DNA of 64,000 nt. Origin: Neohoeflea coraliihabitans. Lineage in GTDB: Bacteria; Pseudomonadota; Alphaproteobacteria; Rhizobiales; Rhizobiaceae. The stretch spans positions 124,001 through 188,000 of the forward strand of contig NZ_JAHWQX010000001.1 in assembly GCF_019334345.1 (NCBI RefSeq). The letters are read 5' to 3'. The notes beneath the pieces were generated by a model. It made no database searches, had not been told where the DNA came from, and saw only the letters and a program-made list of their open reading frames with translations. The translations under genes and the position numbers were made by a program. Positions 9,301-17,420 of this stretch are shown here, in pieces (position 1 is the stretch's first letter; the number at the start of each line of letters is the position of its first letter).

Positions 9301-10380
9301 TCAGGCGTAAGGGAACGGCCAGACCCTGAGTTTTTCCTTCCCGATCGCCCACAAACGCGCCAGCCCGTGCGGCTCGACGATCAGAAAGAAGATGATCAGC
9401 GCGCCGATGATGATCTGCGCCATCTGGAAAATTGCCTCGGCGCCGATGTCGAACCCCATGGCCGGCAGCCAGACGCGCAACAGGATCGGCAGGATCCAGA
9501 TGAACGCGGCGCCGAAGAACGATCCGACCAGCGAGCCCAGGCCACCGATGATCGCCATGAACAGGATCTGGAACGACAGGGTGATGGAAAACACCGCCGG
9601 TTCCGAGGCGCCGAGATAGAAGAACACGAACATCGCGCCGGCGACGCCGCAGATATAGGACGACACGGCGAAGGCGGAGAGCTTGGCAATCAGCGGCCGC
9701 ACGCCCATCAGTTCGGCGGCGATGTCCATGTCGCGGATCATCATCCACTGCCGGCCGATGCGCCCGCGGATCAGGTTCTTCATCAAAAGTGTCATGCCGA
9801 TGACGATTGCCAGCACCACGAAATAGCGCGCCACGCCGCTGGCCGCCGGTCCGGTGATCAGCACGCCGAACAGCGTCTTGCCCGGCACCTCGATTGCCGC
9901 CGACGGATTGTAATTGTACAGCCACGGAATGCGGATGAAGCACCATTCGAGGAAGAATTGCGCCGCCAGCGTCGTCACCGCCAGATACAGGCCCTTGATG
10001 CGTAGGGACGGCAATCCGAAGACCACACCGACCGCCGCCGCGAAGAAGCCGGACAACAGGATGTGGATGATCACATTCACATCCGGAAAGATCGTCACCA
10101 GCTTGTAGCAGGCATAGGCCCCGACCCCCATGAACCCACCGGTGCCCAGCGACAGCTGCCCGGCATAACCGGTCAGGATGTTCAGCCCGATGGTCGCCAG
10201 CGCCAGCACCAGAAACGGAATGACGATCGCCGACAGCACGAATTCATTGGCCACGAACGGCACCACCAGCAGCGCCACGGCCAGGATGATCGCCACGCCG
10301 ATACGATCCTGCCGGATCGGGAAGATCTGCTGATCGGCGGTGTAGCTGGTCTTGAACTGTCCGGTTTCACGATAGAACAT
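9301..10380 (-). CDS. livM: Liv-type ABC transporter permease (LivM-like)
   Basis: An inner-membrane permease of 359 residues with about nine to ten hydrophobic segments. It has the characteristic LNILTGYAGQLSLGTGGFMGVGAY motif region near residues 68-90 and the RDMDIAAELMGV cytoplasmic loop that contacts the ATPases. It follows livH after nine bases. It forms the membrane channel with LivH. Confidence 0.9.
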   Translation of the reverse strand: MFYRETGQFKTSYTADQQIFPIRQDRIGVAIILAVALLVVPFVANEFVLSAIVIPFLVLALATIGLNILTGYAGQLSLGTGGFMGVGAYACYKLVTIFPDVNVIIHILLSGFFAAAVGVVFGLPSLRIKGLYLAVTTLAAQFFLEWCFIRIPWLYNYNPSAAIEVPGKTLFGVLITGPAASGVARYFVVLAIVIGMTLLMKNLIRGRIGRQWMMIRDMDIAAELMGVRPLIAKLSAFAVSSYICGVAGAMFVFFYLGASEPAVFSITLSFQILFMAIIGGLGSLVGSFFGAAFIWILPILLRVWLPAMGFDIGAEAIFQMAQIIIGALIIFFLIVEPHGLARLWAIGKEKLRVWPFPYA

Positions 10381-10389
10381 GCCGACCCC

Positions 10390-11349
10390 CTAGATCCGCT
10401 CGATGATTTTTTCGCCGAACAGGCCCTGCGGCCGGAACAGCAGGAAGATCAGCGCGATCATGTAGGCCAGCCAGCTCTCGATCCCGCCGCCGACGAGACC
10501 GCCCCAGTAAATTTCGCCGATCTTTTCGCCAATGCCGATGATCAGGCCACCGATCACCGCGCCGGGGATCGAGGTGAAGCCGCCAAGAATGAGCACCGGC
10601 AGCGCTTTCAGCGCGACGATCTCCAGGGCGAAAGACACGTCCGAGCGGGCGCCCCACATGATGCCGGTGGCCAGCGCCACGATGCCGGCGGCAAACCACA
10701 CGATCGCCCAGATCTGATTGAGCGAAATGCCCACCGACAAGGCGGCCGTATGATCGTCGGCGACCGCGCGCAAGGCGCGCCCGATGCGCGTGCGATTGAA
10801 GAACACCGCCAGTCCGCCGACCATGATCAAGGCAATCACCGCCGCCGCAATGTCGATGTGCTGCAGGATCACCAGGCCGCCATTGTCCATCTCGAAGGCG
10901 GTCGAACCGGTGGGCAGACCGAGCTCTTCGGTGATCATCTGCTTCGGCTCGCCGCCGAAGATGAACTCGCCCAGCCCGATCAGGAAATAGGTCATGCCGA
11001 TCGTCGCCATCAAAAGGATGATGTCCGGCTGGCCGACCAGCGGACGCATGACGAATTTCTCGATGCAGATGGCCAGTATCGCCATCACGCCGATCGCCAT
11101 GATCAGCGCCAGCAGCGCCGGCACGCCCATTTCATGCAGCCCGACCAGCGAAAGTCCGGCAAACACCACCATGATGCCCTGCGCGAAGTTGAACACGCCC
11201 GAGGCCTTGTAGATCAGCACGAAACCGAGCGCGATCAGTGCGTAAAGGATGCCGGCGACGAAACCTTCCCAGACCACCTGCAACAAGAAGTCCGGCGCCT
11301 CAGCCATTTGCACGAATGGATCGATGAAGATGGTGTAAAGCACGTCCAT
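10390..11349 (-). CDS. livH: Liv-type ABC transporter permease (LivH-like)
   Basis: A 319-residue inner-membrane permease. After the first membrane segment it shows the LivH motif YALIALGFVLIYKASGVFNFAQG, and later an ATPase-contact loop with RALRAVADDHTAALSVGI. Its start codon overlaps the stop of livG by one base (TGATG), indicating coupled translation. It is the partner of the LivM-like permease. Confidence 0.9.
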   Translation of the reverse strand: MDVLYTIFIDPFVQMAEAPDFLLQVVWEGFVAGILYALIALGFVLIYKASGVFNFAQGIMVVFAGLSLVGLHEMGVPALLALIMAIGVMAILAICIEKFVMRPLVGQPDIILLMATIGMTYFLIGLGEFIFGGEPKQMITEELGLPTGSTAFEMDNGGLVILQHIDIAAAVIALIMVGGLAVFFNRTRIGRALRAVADDHTAALSVGISLNQIWAIVWFAAGIVALATGIMWGARSDVSFALEIVALKALPVLILGGFTSIPGAVIGGLIIGIGEKIGEIYWGGLVGGGIESWLAYMIALIFLLFRPQGLFGEKIIERI

Positions 11350-12173
11350 CAGTGCGGCACTCCCAGATAGGCGTCGATGACATCGCGGTTGTTCTTCACC
11401 TCGTCGGGCGTCCCGTCGCCGATCTTGCGGCCGTAATCGAGCACCACGACACGATCGGAAATATCCATCACCACGCCCATATCGTGTTCGATCAGCGCAA
11501 TCGTCGTGCCGAACTGATCATTGACGTCGAGAATGAAGCGGCTCATGTCCTCTTTTTCTTCGAGATTCATGCCCGCCATCGGCTCGTCGAGCAAAAGCAG
11601 GTCCGGCTCCATCGCCAGCGCCCGTCCCAGTTCGACCCGCTTTTGCAGCCCGTAAGGCAATTTGCCGACCGGCGTCTTGCGGATGTGCTGGATCTCGAGA
11701 AAATCGATGATCTCCTCGACCTTGCGGCGGTTGGCGATCTCTTCGTCGCGCGCCGGGCCAACGTGGAGCAGCTGCCAGAAGAAATTCCGGTGCATCTTCA
11801 GGGTGCGTCCCGACATGATGTTGTCGAGCGTCGACATGCCCTTGAACAGCGCCACATTCTGGAAGGTGCGCGCAATGCCCGAGGCCGCCGCCGCGTGCGG
11901 CTGCATGCGCCGACGCGCCTCGCCGCGAAACGAGATCGTGCCCTGTTGCGGATGATAAAAGCCGTTGATGACGTTGAGCATCGAGGTCTTGCCAGCACCG
12001 TTCGGACCGATAATGGCGCGGATTTCGCCCTTGCGGATGTCGAAGGAGATGTCGGTGATGGCCTTGACGCCCCCGAAGGCCAGCGAGACGTTCCTGACAT
12101 CAAGCAGCACATCGCCCGGGTTCAACCCGTCATCGCGACCGTGCAGCGAGAAATGCGCGGCAGGCGAATTCAT
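11349..12173 (-). CDS. livG: Liv-type ABC transporter ATP-binding protein (LivG-like)
   Basis: A 274-residue ATPase. Walker A is GPNGAGKTSML (about residue 57), the signature region is LPYGLQKRVELGRAL and Walker B is LLLLDEPMAGM, followed by the LivG-type C-terminal segment ending DAYLG. The start overlaps the end of the acyl-CoA ligase gene by four bases (ATGA). It pairs with the LivF-like ATPase encoded at the other end of the operon. Confidence 0.9.
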   Translation of the reverse strand: MNSPAAHFSLHGRDDGLNPGDVLLDVRNVSLAFGGVKAITDISFDIRKGEIRAIIGPNGAGKTSMLNVINGFYHPQQGTISFRGEARRRMQPHAAAASGIARTFQNVALFKGMSTLDNIMSGRTLKMHRNFFWQLLHVGPARDEEIANRRKVEEIIDFLEIQHIRKTPVGKLPYGLQKRVELGRALAMEPDLLLLDEPMAGMNLEEKEDMSRFILDVNDQFGTTIALIEHDMGVVMDISDRVVVLDYGRKIGDGTPDEVKNNRDVIDAYLGVPH

Positions 12174-14152
12174 TCGGCCGCCTCCCTGACCGGTTGGGCA
12201 GTCTCGAAGGTCTCGGCATCGGCGATCTTCACCGTCGCCTTGATCAGACCCTTGCGGCCATCCTCGAAGGTCACCTCGGTCTCGACATATTTCTCGCTCG
12301 AACCGTCATAAAGCGCTTCGATCAGCGGCGCATAACGCTCGGCGACGAAGCCGCGCCGCACCTTCTGGGTACGGGTCACTTCGCCATCATCCGCGTCCAG
12401 TTCCTTGTGCAGCACGAGAAAACGCCGGATCTGCGCGCCGGCCATGCTCGGTTCCTGCGCCAGATCGCGGTTCACCTGAGTGACATGCTCGCGCATCATC
12501 TCATAGACCCGCGGCAGCCCCGCCAGTTCCTGGTAGGAGGCATAGGAGATGTTGTTGCGCTCGGCCCAGTTGCCGACCGCCGTCAGATCGATGTTGAGGA
12601 AGACGCACACGGAATCGCGGTCATCGCCGAAAGCCACCACCTCCTTGACGTCGGGAAAGAATTTCAGCTTGTTTTCGATGTATTTCGGCGCAAACAGCGC
12701 GCCGTTCCGCAGCTTGCCGACATCCTTGGCGCGGTCGATGATCTTCAGGTGGCCGTCGGCATCGAAGACGCCGGCGTCTCCGGTCTTGATGAAGCCATCC
12801 TCGGTCAGCACCTCGCGCGACTTTTCCTCGGCATTGTAGTAGCCGGTGAACATGCCGGGCGACCTGAACTGCACTTCGCCCGAATCCGAAAGCCTGATCT
12901 CGACATCCGGTGCCGCCGGACCGACCGTATCGGCACGCACCGCCCCGTCTTCCTGGCAGGTCACGTAGAGAAACGCCTCGGTCTGTCCGTAAAGCTGCTT
13001 GAGATTGACCCCGAGCGAGCGAAAGAACGAGAACAGATCCGGACCGATCGCCTCGCCTGCCGTATAGGCGACACGGATCCGGGAGAACCCCAGGATGTTG
13101 CGCAAGGGCCCGTAAATCAGAAGATCGCCAAGCGCATAGGCGATCCGCCCGCGCAACGGCACCGACCGTCCCTCGAGAACCGCTTCGCCGTATTTCTTGG
13201 CCACCGCAAGATAATGTTTGAACAGGCGTTTCTTGATCGGTCCGGCATCTTCCATGCGGATCATCACGCTGGTCAAAAGGCCTTCGAACACGCGCGGCGG
13301 GGCGAAATAGAAGCTCGGTCCGACTTCGCGCAGGTTCTCGGCCACCGTCTCCGGACTTTCCGGACAACTCATGCAGAGCCCGGAAACATAGGCCTGCGCA
13401 TAGTTGAGATAGTGATCGCCGACCCAGGCGAGCGGCAGATAGGCCAGCACCTCGTCATCGGCCGTCAGCCGGTCGAAATTGGCCGTGCTCTCGGCCGCCC
13501 GGACCGATCGCGCCGCAGTCAGCACCACACCCTTTGATTGCCCGGTCGTCCCGGAGGTGTAGAGGATGGCGGAAACTTCGCTGCCGTCCGAGGCGCGCAC
13601 CCCCTCGGTCCAGCTCTCCAGCACCGCCGCATCGGCAGCAATCGCCTCGCGGCCCAGATGCTGGACATCGGCGAAATGACGCAGGGCCGCATGATCATAG
13701 TCGCGCAAACCGCGCGGCTCATCGTAGATCACCTGTTCCAGCCCAGGCAGGCGCTCGGCCATCGAACGCACCTTGTCGACCTGCTCCTGATCCTCGACCA
13801 CGGCAAAGCGCACACCGGCATTGGCGAGCACGAAGGCCAGTTCCTCCGCCACGGCGTCGGAATAGACCGGCACCGGCACCGCCTTGAGACTTTGCGCCGC
13901 CGCAAAGGCCCAGTAGAGGCGCGGCCGGTTGGTGCCGACGATCGCGATGCGCTCGCCTTCCCGTAGCCCCAATGCGCGAAGGCCAAGCGCGAAGTCACGC
14001 ACCTCGTCGCGCTGCTCGGCCCAGCTCCAGGTCTGCCAGATCCCCAGATCCTTGAAACGCATGGCCGGCCGCCCGGCATAACGCTCGGCGTTCAACAACA
14101 GATATTGCGGAAAGGTCACCGGCATGCCGCCGGCGCTGTCAGACGCTGACAT
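12170..14152 (-). CDS. Large acyl-CoA synthetase (AMP-forming), first gene of the Liv operon
   Basis: An AMP-dependent ligase of about 660 residues that converts a carboxylic acid, ATP and CoA to acyl-CoA. The adenylate motif is LYTSGTTGQSKGV, the A5-like motif is YGQTEAFLYV and TGDAGVFDADGH follows. It belongs to the long form (FAA1/long-chain-like) that heads Liv-type operons in many alphaproteobacteria. Start choice is uncertain: the ATG at 14152 follows GGAGGAG directly and GGGGAG at 12 bases, while a GTG at 14182 is also in frame. Co-transcription with the importer suggests that uptake is coupled to CoA activation. The substrate (fatty, branched or aromatic acid) cannot be read from the sequence. 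Confidence 0.8.
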   Translation of the reverse strand: MSASDSAGGMPVTFPQYLLLNAERYAGRPAMRFKDLGIWQTWSWAEQRDEVRDFALGLRALGLREGERIAIVGTNRPRLYWAFAAAQSLKAVPVPVYSDAVAEELAFVLANAGVRFAVVEDQEQVDKVRSMAERLPGLEQVIYDEPRGLRDYDHAALRHFADVQHLGREAIAADAAVLESWTEGVRASDGSEVSAILYTSGTTGQSKGVVLTAARSVRAAESTANFDRLTADDEVLAYLPLAWVGDHYLNYAQAYVSGLCMSCPESPETVAENLREVGPSFYFAPPRVFEGLLTSVMIRMEDAGPIKKRLFKHYLAVAKKYGEAVLEGRSVPLRGRIAYALGDLLIYGPLRNILGFSRIRVAYTAGEAIGPDLFSFFRSLGVNLKQLYGQTEAFLYVTCQEDGAVRADTVGPAAPDVEIRLSDSGEVQFRSPGMFTGYYNAEEKSREVLTEDGFIKTGDAGVFDADGHLKIIDRAKDVGKLRNGALFAPKYIENKLKFFPDVKEVVAFGDDRDSVCVFLNIDLTAVGNWAERNNISYASYQELAGLPRVYEMMREHVTQVNRDLAQEPSMAGAQIRRFLVLHKELDADDGEVTRTQKVRRGFVAERYAPLIEALYDGSSEKYVETEVTFEDGRKGLIKATVKIADAETFETAQPVREAAE

Positions 14153-14327
14153 CTCCTCCACATCCTCCCCTCTGTGGTCCACGACCCCCGCCGCCGCGCT
14201 TGTGCCGGCTGGCGAACGGGTCGGAGACCCCGGTGCGCATGGCGCCCGTTATCCTTCACCGCCTCTCCCAAGACGGCGTGAGCGCATGCGACGGCCCTCC
14301 TCAGCGACCTTCGCAGCGACGTTCTGG

Positions 14328-14345
14328 TAAATGAACGCTCGTTTA
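14328..14345. promoter_or_regulatory. Candidate TetR operator
   Basis: TAAATGAACGCTCGTTTA is an imperfect palindrome with 14 of 18 positions symmetric. Flanking G and C extend it to a 20-mer with 16 symmetric positions. The form TAAAyGArCGyTCrTTTA resembles the sites of TetR-type regulators of acyl-CoA metabolism. It abuts the proposed -10 box of the acyl-CoA ligase/Liv operon. The regulator at 6225-6839 is the obvious candidate ligand. Confidence 0.5.
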
Positions 14346-14372
14346 CTTTATTCACTCCGTGAAACGGCGCAA
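14345..14372 (-). promoter_or_regulatory. Candidate sigma70-type promoter for the acyl-CoA ligase/Liv operon
   Basis: On the minus strand TTGCGC (14372-14367) and TAAAGT (14350-14345) are separated by 16 bases. Transcription would start inside the adjacent palindrome, which fits repression by steric block. The boxes match the consensus only partly. Confidence 0.35.
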
Positions 14373-14515
14373 GTATGACTTTCGGATAAGACGCAGAATT
14401 TCGCGCGCCAACGAGGGGCAGCCTGCCGCGCGCGCAGGCACGCGCGCGCAGCGGGCCAGGCGCACGCCGCATTCCCCGGGGCCTTGAAGCCAGAATTTAG
14501 TCTCAGATTCGCGCC

Positions 14516-15517
14516 CTAGATCGAACGCAGCGCGTCGACCAGCTCGCTCACCCCGAAGCGGATTGGATCGGTTGCCGGCAGACCGTGCTCGGCGGCGAGC
14601 TGTTTCAGCAGCGCCCGCGCCTCGTCTTCTGCCAGCTTTTGCGTGTTCACCGCAATGCCGGTGCACCGGATGTCGGGATTGGTGCGCGACCCGAGGGCAA
14701 TCGTCATGTCGATCACCTCACGGATGCTCGGCAGCGCGTGACTGACGCCGCGCATCGTCGTCCGTGTCGGTTCATGACAGACGATGAAGGCATCGGCCTG
14801 CGCTCCGTGCAGAAGACCCAGCGATACGCCGGCGAAACTCGGGTGAAACAGCGATCCCTGACCCTCGATCAGATCCCAATGCGAGGCATCGGCCGCCGGC
14901 GACACCCATTCGACCGCGCCGGAAATGAAATCGGCGGCCACCGCATCGATCGCCACGCCGCGCCCGGAGATGAACACGCCGGTCTGCCCCGTGGCGCGGA
15001 AATCGGCGTCCATGCCGCGCTCGCGCATTTCCTTCTCCAGCGCCAGAACGGTGTATTTCTTCCCCACCGAGCAATCCGTGCCGACGGTCAGGAGGCGCTT
15101 GCCAGAGCGTTTGCTGCCCTTGCCGGTGGCAAATTTCTGATCGGAAAAGCGCACATCATGCAGTTTGCTGCCGCTGCGTTGCGCCGCTTCGGCGATCTCC
15201 GGCACCGAGGCCAATCGGATATGCAGCCCCGTGGCCACATCAAGACCGGCGTCGAGCGCCGCCACGATCGGCTGTATCCAGTGATCGGGAAGAACGCCGC
15301 CGGCATTCACCGCGCCGACAACCATGGTTTTCACACCGCGCGCCTTGGCCTCATCGATGCTCAGATCGGGGATGCCGGCGTCGGCCTGGCAACCCTCCAG
15401 ACGCAGCTGGCCGATGCACCATTCCGGTCGCCAGTCGACGATTCCGATACCGGATTTGGCGGCCAGCGCATCCGGCACGTCGCCGAGAAAGATCAGGTAG
15501 GGCGGATCAATGACCAT
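14516..15517 (-). CDS. dgcN: DUF1611 family protein, DgcN-like N-acetyltransferase
   Basis: A 333-residue protein of the DUF1611 family. It has an N-terminal Rossmann-like part (IFLGDVPDALAAKSGIGI) and a P-loop-like GTDCSVGKKYTVLALEKEM near residue 160. Members named DgcN take part in D-glutamate/D-amino acid catabolism by N-acetylation; that role is family knowledge. The ATG at 15517 is chosen for its GGAG site; the open frame extends to 15604. The usual epimerase/racemase neighbour (DgcA) is absent here. An Lrp/AsnC regulator gene lies 232 bases upstream on the same strand, suggesting amino-acid-responsive control. A TTGACA hexamer at 15675-15670 lacks a good -10 partner, consistent with an activated promoter. 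Confidence 0.75.
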   Translation of the reverse strand: MVIDPPYLIFLGDVPDALAAKSGIGIVDWRPEWCIGQLRLEGCQADAGIPDLSIDEAKARGVKTMVVGAVNAGGVLPDHWIQPIVAALDAGLDVATGLHIRLASVPEIAEAAQRSGSKLHDVRFSDQKFATGKGSKRSGKRLLTVGTDCSVGKKYTVLALEKEMRERGMDADFRATGQTGVFISGRGVAIDAVAADFISGAVEWVSPAADASHWDLIEGQGSLFHPSFAGVSLGLLHGAQADAFIVCHEPTRTTMRGVSHALPSIREVIDMTIALGSRTNPDIRCTGIAVNTQKLAEDEARALLKQLAAEHGLPATDPIRFGVSELVDALRSI

Positions 15518-15749
15518 CGAACTCTCCAAATCCACAGGAAGTAAGGGTGAAACGAGGCGCCGGCAGATCGATCCGGGTTCGCAAACCGGGGCCGGACAGA
15601 CCACCGTCTGGCCGGCGGCAGTCCTCTCCCGTTTGCCTCTTCGAGGAGGTCAAAGCAAGTGAAATTCGTTGTCAAAGGCCGCGCGGGGCGCGTGTTGTCC
15701 TGGCTTGCGGGCCAGTCGCGGCACGGCGGCTCCCTCGATCTGTCGGCGC

Positions 15750-16202
15750 TTAGACCGGGCCGCGCTTGAGAACCTTCAGCACGCATTCGGTCTCGATTTC
15801 CTCGATCCCGCCGAAAGCAACGATGAGATCGCGGATATGGGCGACCTCCTCCATGTTCGCAGCGCGGACCTCGAGAATACAGTCCCAGCTGCCGGCGACC
15901 GCCCATGCGGAAACAACGCCGCGCTGCCCGCCGATATTGCCGATGAAGCGCGTGCCATCCATGCCCTTGGCAAAACGGATGCGCACGAAGATCGTCAGCG
16001 GCCGCTGCTCGCTGGCAATGTCGCGCGTCAGCACCGTGAACCCGGTGATGATTCCCTTCTTCTTCAGTGCTTCGACACGATTTTGCACGGCCACGCGCGA
16101 CACCCCGATCTGCTCGGCCATGCGGGTCCATGTCATGCGCCCGTCTTCCCGCAGAAGCGCCAGAAGTTTCAGGTCTTTCTCACCCAATTGTGTATTCTTC
16201 AT
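15750..16202 (-). CDS. Lrp/AsnC-family transcriptional regulator
   Basis: A 150-residue regulator with an N-terminal helix-turn-helix (DLKLLALLREDGRMTWTRMAEQIGVSRVAVQNRVEALKK region, residues about 8-50) and a C-terminal RAM ligand/oligomerisation domain. The ATG at 16202 matches the family length; the frame is open upstream to 16310, which would add an atypical 36-residue leader. It precedes dgcN on the same strand and probably controls it. Regulators of this group commonly sense an amino acid, but the effector is not visible. Confidence 0.85.
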   Translation of the reverse strand: MKNTQLGEKDLKLLALLREDGRMTWTRMAEQIGVSRVAVQNRVEALKKKGIITGFTVLTRDIASEQRPLTIFVRIRFAKGMDGTRFIGNIGGQRGVVSAWAVAGSWDCILEVRAANMEEVAHIRDLIVAFGGIEEIETECVLKVLKRGPV

Positions 16203-16721
16203 CACCTGCCCCACGGCGATATTGCGTTCAAGAAATTCTGCGGATGCAAGCGGCAGACATTGGTCCGCGACATCATGAGATGACAATGCGTCCGCATTTT
16301 TTAAGATCACGCGCCTGTTTTATATGACGCCAAACTAATATTGATAGAGTATCTCAAAGTTGAATGGCCGGATTTAAGCAGTTTTACCGAGCAAAACAAG
16401 TCTGAACTCGCATGCAGGTTTAAGGGCGCGCGAATTCCGCGGTGACAAATGACCGCAATAAGCAGCAGGAAATGTGCCAGCGACCGTGGAGCGCCACCCT
16501 GCGGCGACCGGTAAAAGCTAACCCTGTGATGGCAGGACAAAGCTTATGACCGAAAAGAAAGGGATAAAGATTGCGCCGCGGGTGCGGCAGGCGCGGTGGC
16601 TGCAGATTAATTCCGGGCGCTGCCGGAGATCCGCATCGCCCGGGATTCCTCTCAATCGTGCAAATCTGCACCTTTACTCGGCGTGGCTTCGCCGCTGGTC
16701 ACCGACTAAATAAGAATCGCC
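16203..16721. other. Intergenic region, 519 bases, no gene seen
   Basis: An AT-rich patch at about 16300-16410 probably holds the promoter of the Lrp-type gene. The part next to 16700 follows the biotin-carrier operon; it holds only a short CGGCG/CGCCG stem and no convincing terminator. Short open frames on both strands show no recognisable protein. Confidence 0.5.
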
Positions 16722-16943
16722 TCAAGCGTCGATGCGCGCCACAACATCGCCTTCGGAAACCATGTCGCCTTCACCGACCAGCACTTCGGCAACTGTTCCG
16801 GAGGTGGCTGCCACGACGGGAATTTCCATCTTCATCGACTCGATGACGATAACAGGATCGGACTGCCCTACCGATGCGCCAACACCGGATTCGATCTTCC
16901 AGACCGTGCCAGTGACTTCCGACTTCACATCAACTCTTGCCAT
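16722..16943 (-). CDS. Free-standing biotin/lipoyl carrier protein (biotin carboxyl carrier type)
   Basis: A 73-residue single-domain biotinyl carrier. The attachment motif is ESMKM, with the lysine at about residue 38, inside a hammerhead domain that spans the whole protein. It shuttles a carboxyl group on biotin between a biotin carboxylase and a carboxyltransferase. It is the last gene of the operon SDR / acyl-CoA-dehydrogenase-fold protein / MaoC / carrier. No biotin carboxylase is encoded in this island; the nearest unassigned carboxyltransferase is at 33674-35212, and mccA (0.2-2.2 kb) has its own carrier domain. Confidence 0.85.
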   Translation of the reverse strand: MARVDVKSEVTGTVWKIESGVGASVGQSDPVIVIESMKMEIPVVAATSGTVAEVLVGEGDMVSEGDVVARIDA

Positions 16944-16988
16944 CTGCTCTCTTTCAATGAACCCACCTTGCCCATGCGCCGTATAGCT

Positions 16989-17420
16989 TCAGTCTGCGGC
17001 TTGCACCGTCGCCTGCCCCGCAAACACCTGCCGGTCGCCAACATGGCCGACGAGGGTGAGATTGCATAACCCATCCGCAGCCACTGCGTCGACGCGCCCG
17101 GTCATCTCGACAACATCGCCCGGCCGCACCGGCGACAGAAACCGCCCGCCGACCTCAACGATAGTCGTTGCCGGACCAGCCCAGTCCGTCACGCATTGGG
17201 CGGCAAAACCCATCGTCAGCATTCCATGCGCAATGACACCGCCGAGCCCGGCCTGCTGCGCATGCGGAAGATCATAGTGAATCGGATTGTAGTCGCCCGA
17301 AGCACCCGCATACATCACCAGTTGCCGGGTCGTGACCGGATCCTTGCGCAGCGAAAAGCTGTCGCCTTCACAAAAGTTTCCCGTGTGGAGAGGGCTCTCG
17401 CTCATCCCGGTTTCCGTCAA
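16989..17420 (-). CDS. MaoC-family (R)-specific enoyl-CoA hydratase-like protein
   Basis: A 143-residue hot-dog-fold protein. It carries the hydratase motif ASGDYNPIHYD (residues about 40-50) with the catalytic aspartate and histidine, followed by GGVIAHGMLTMGF. It would hydrate a trans-2-enoyl-CoA to an (R)-3-hydroxyacyl-CoA. The start overlaps the stop of the upstream acyl-CoA-dehydrogenase-fold gene by four bases, so the two are translationally coupled and likely act in sequence. Confidence 0.85.
   Translation of the reverse strand: MTETGMSESPLHTGNFCEGDSFSLRKDPVTTRQLVMYAGASGDYNPIHYDLPHAQQAGLGGVIAHGMLTMGFAAQCVTDWAGPATTIVEVGGRFLSPVRPGDVVEMTGRVDAVAADGLCNLTLVGHVGDRQVFAGQATVQAAD

Larger units (their letters stand above)
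14153..14515. other. Intergenic region carrying the Liv operon promoter
   Basis: These 363 bases lie between the acyl-CoA ligase start and the end of dgcN. They contain a candidate minus-strand promoter with an overlapping palindrome at 14328-14372, and a GC-rich hairpin (GCCTGC/GCAGGC, 14421-14439) that may help end dgcN transcription. I see no supported gene. Confidence 0.6.

Noticed and set aside
15575-15610. tRNA-like T-arm (GGTTCGCAAACC)
   Set aside because: The stem does not pair properly and no acceptor, D or anticodon arms surround it. It is a chance GC-rich repeat.
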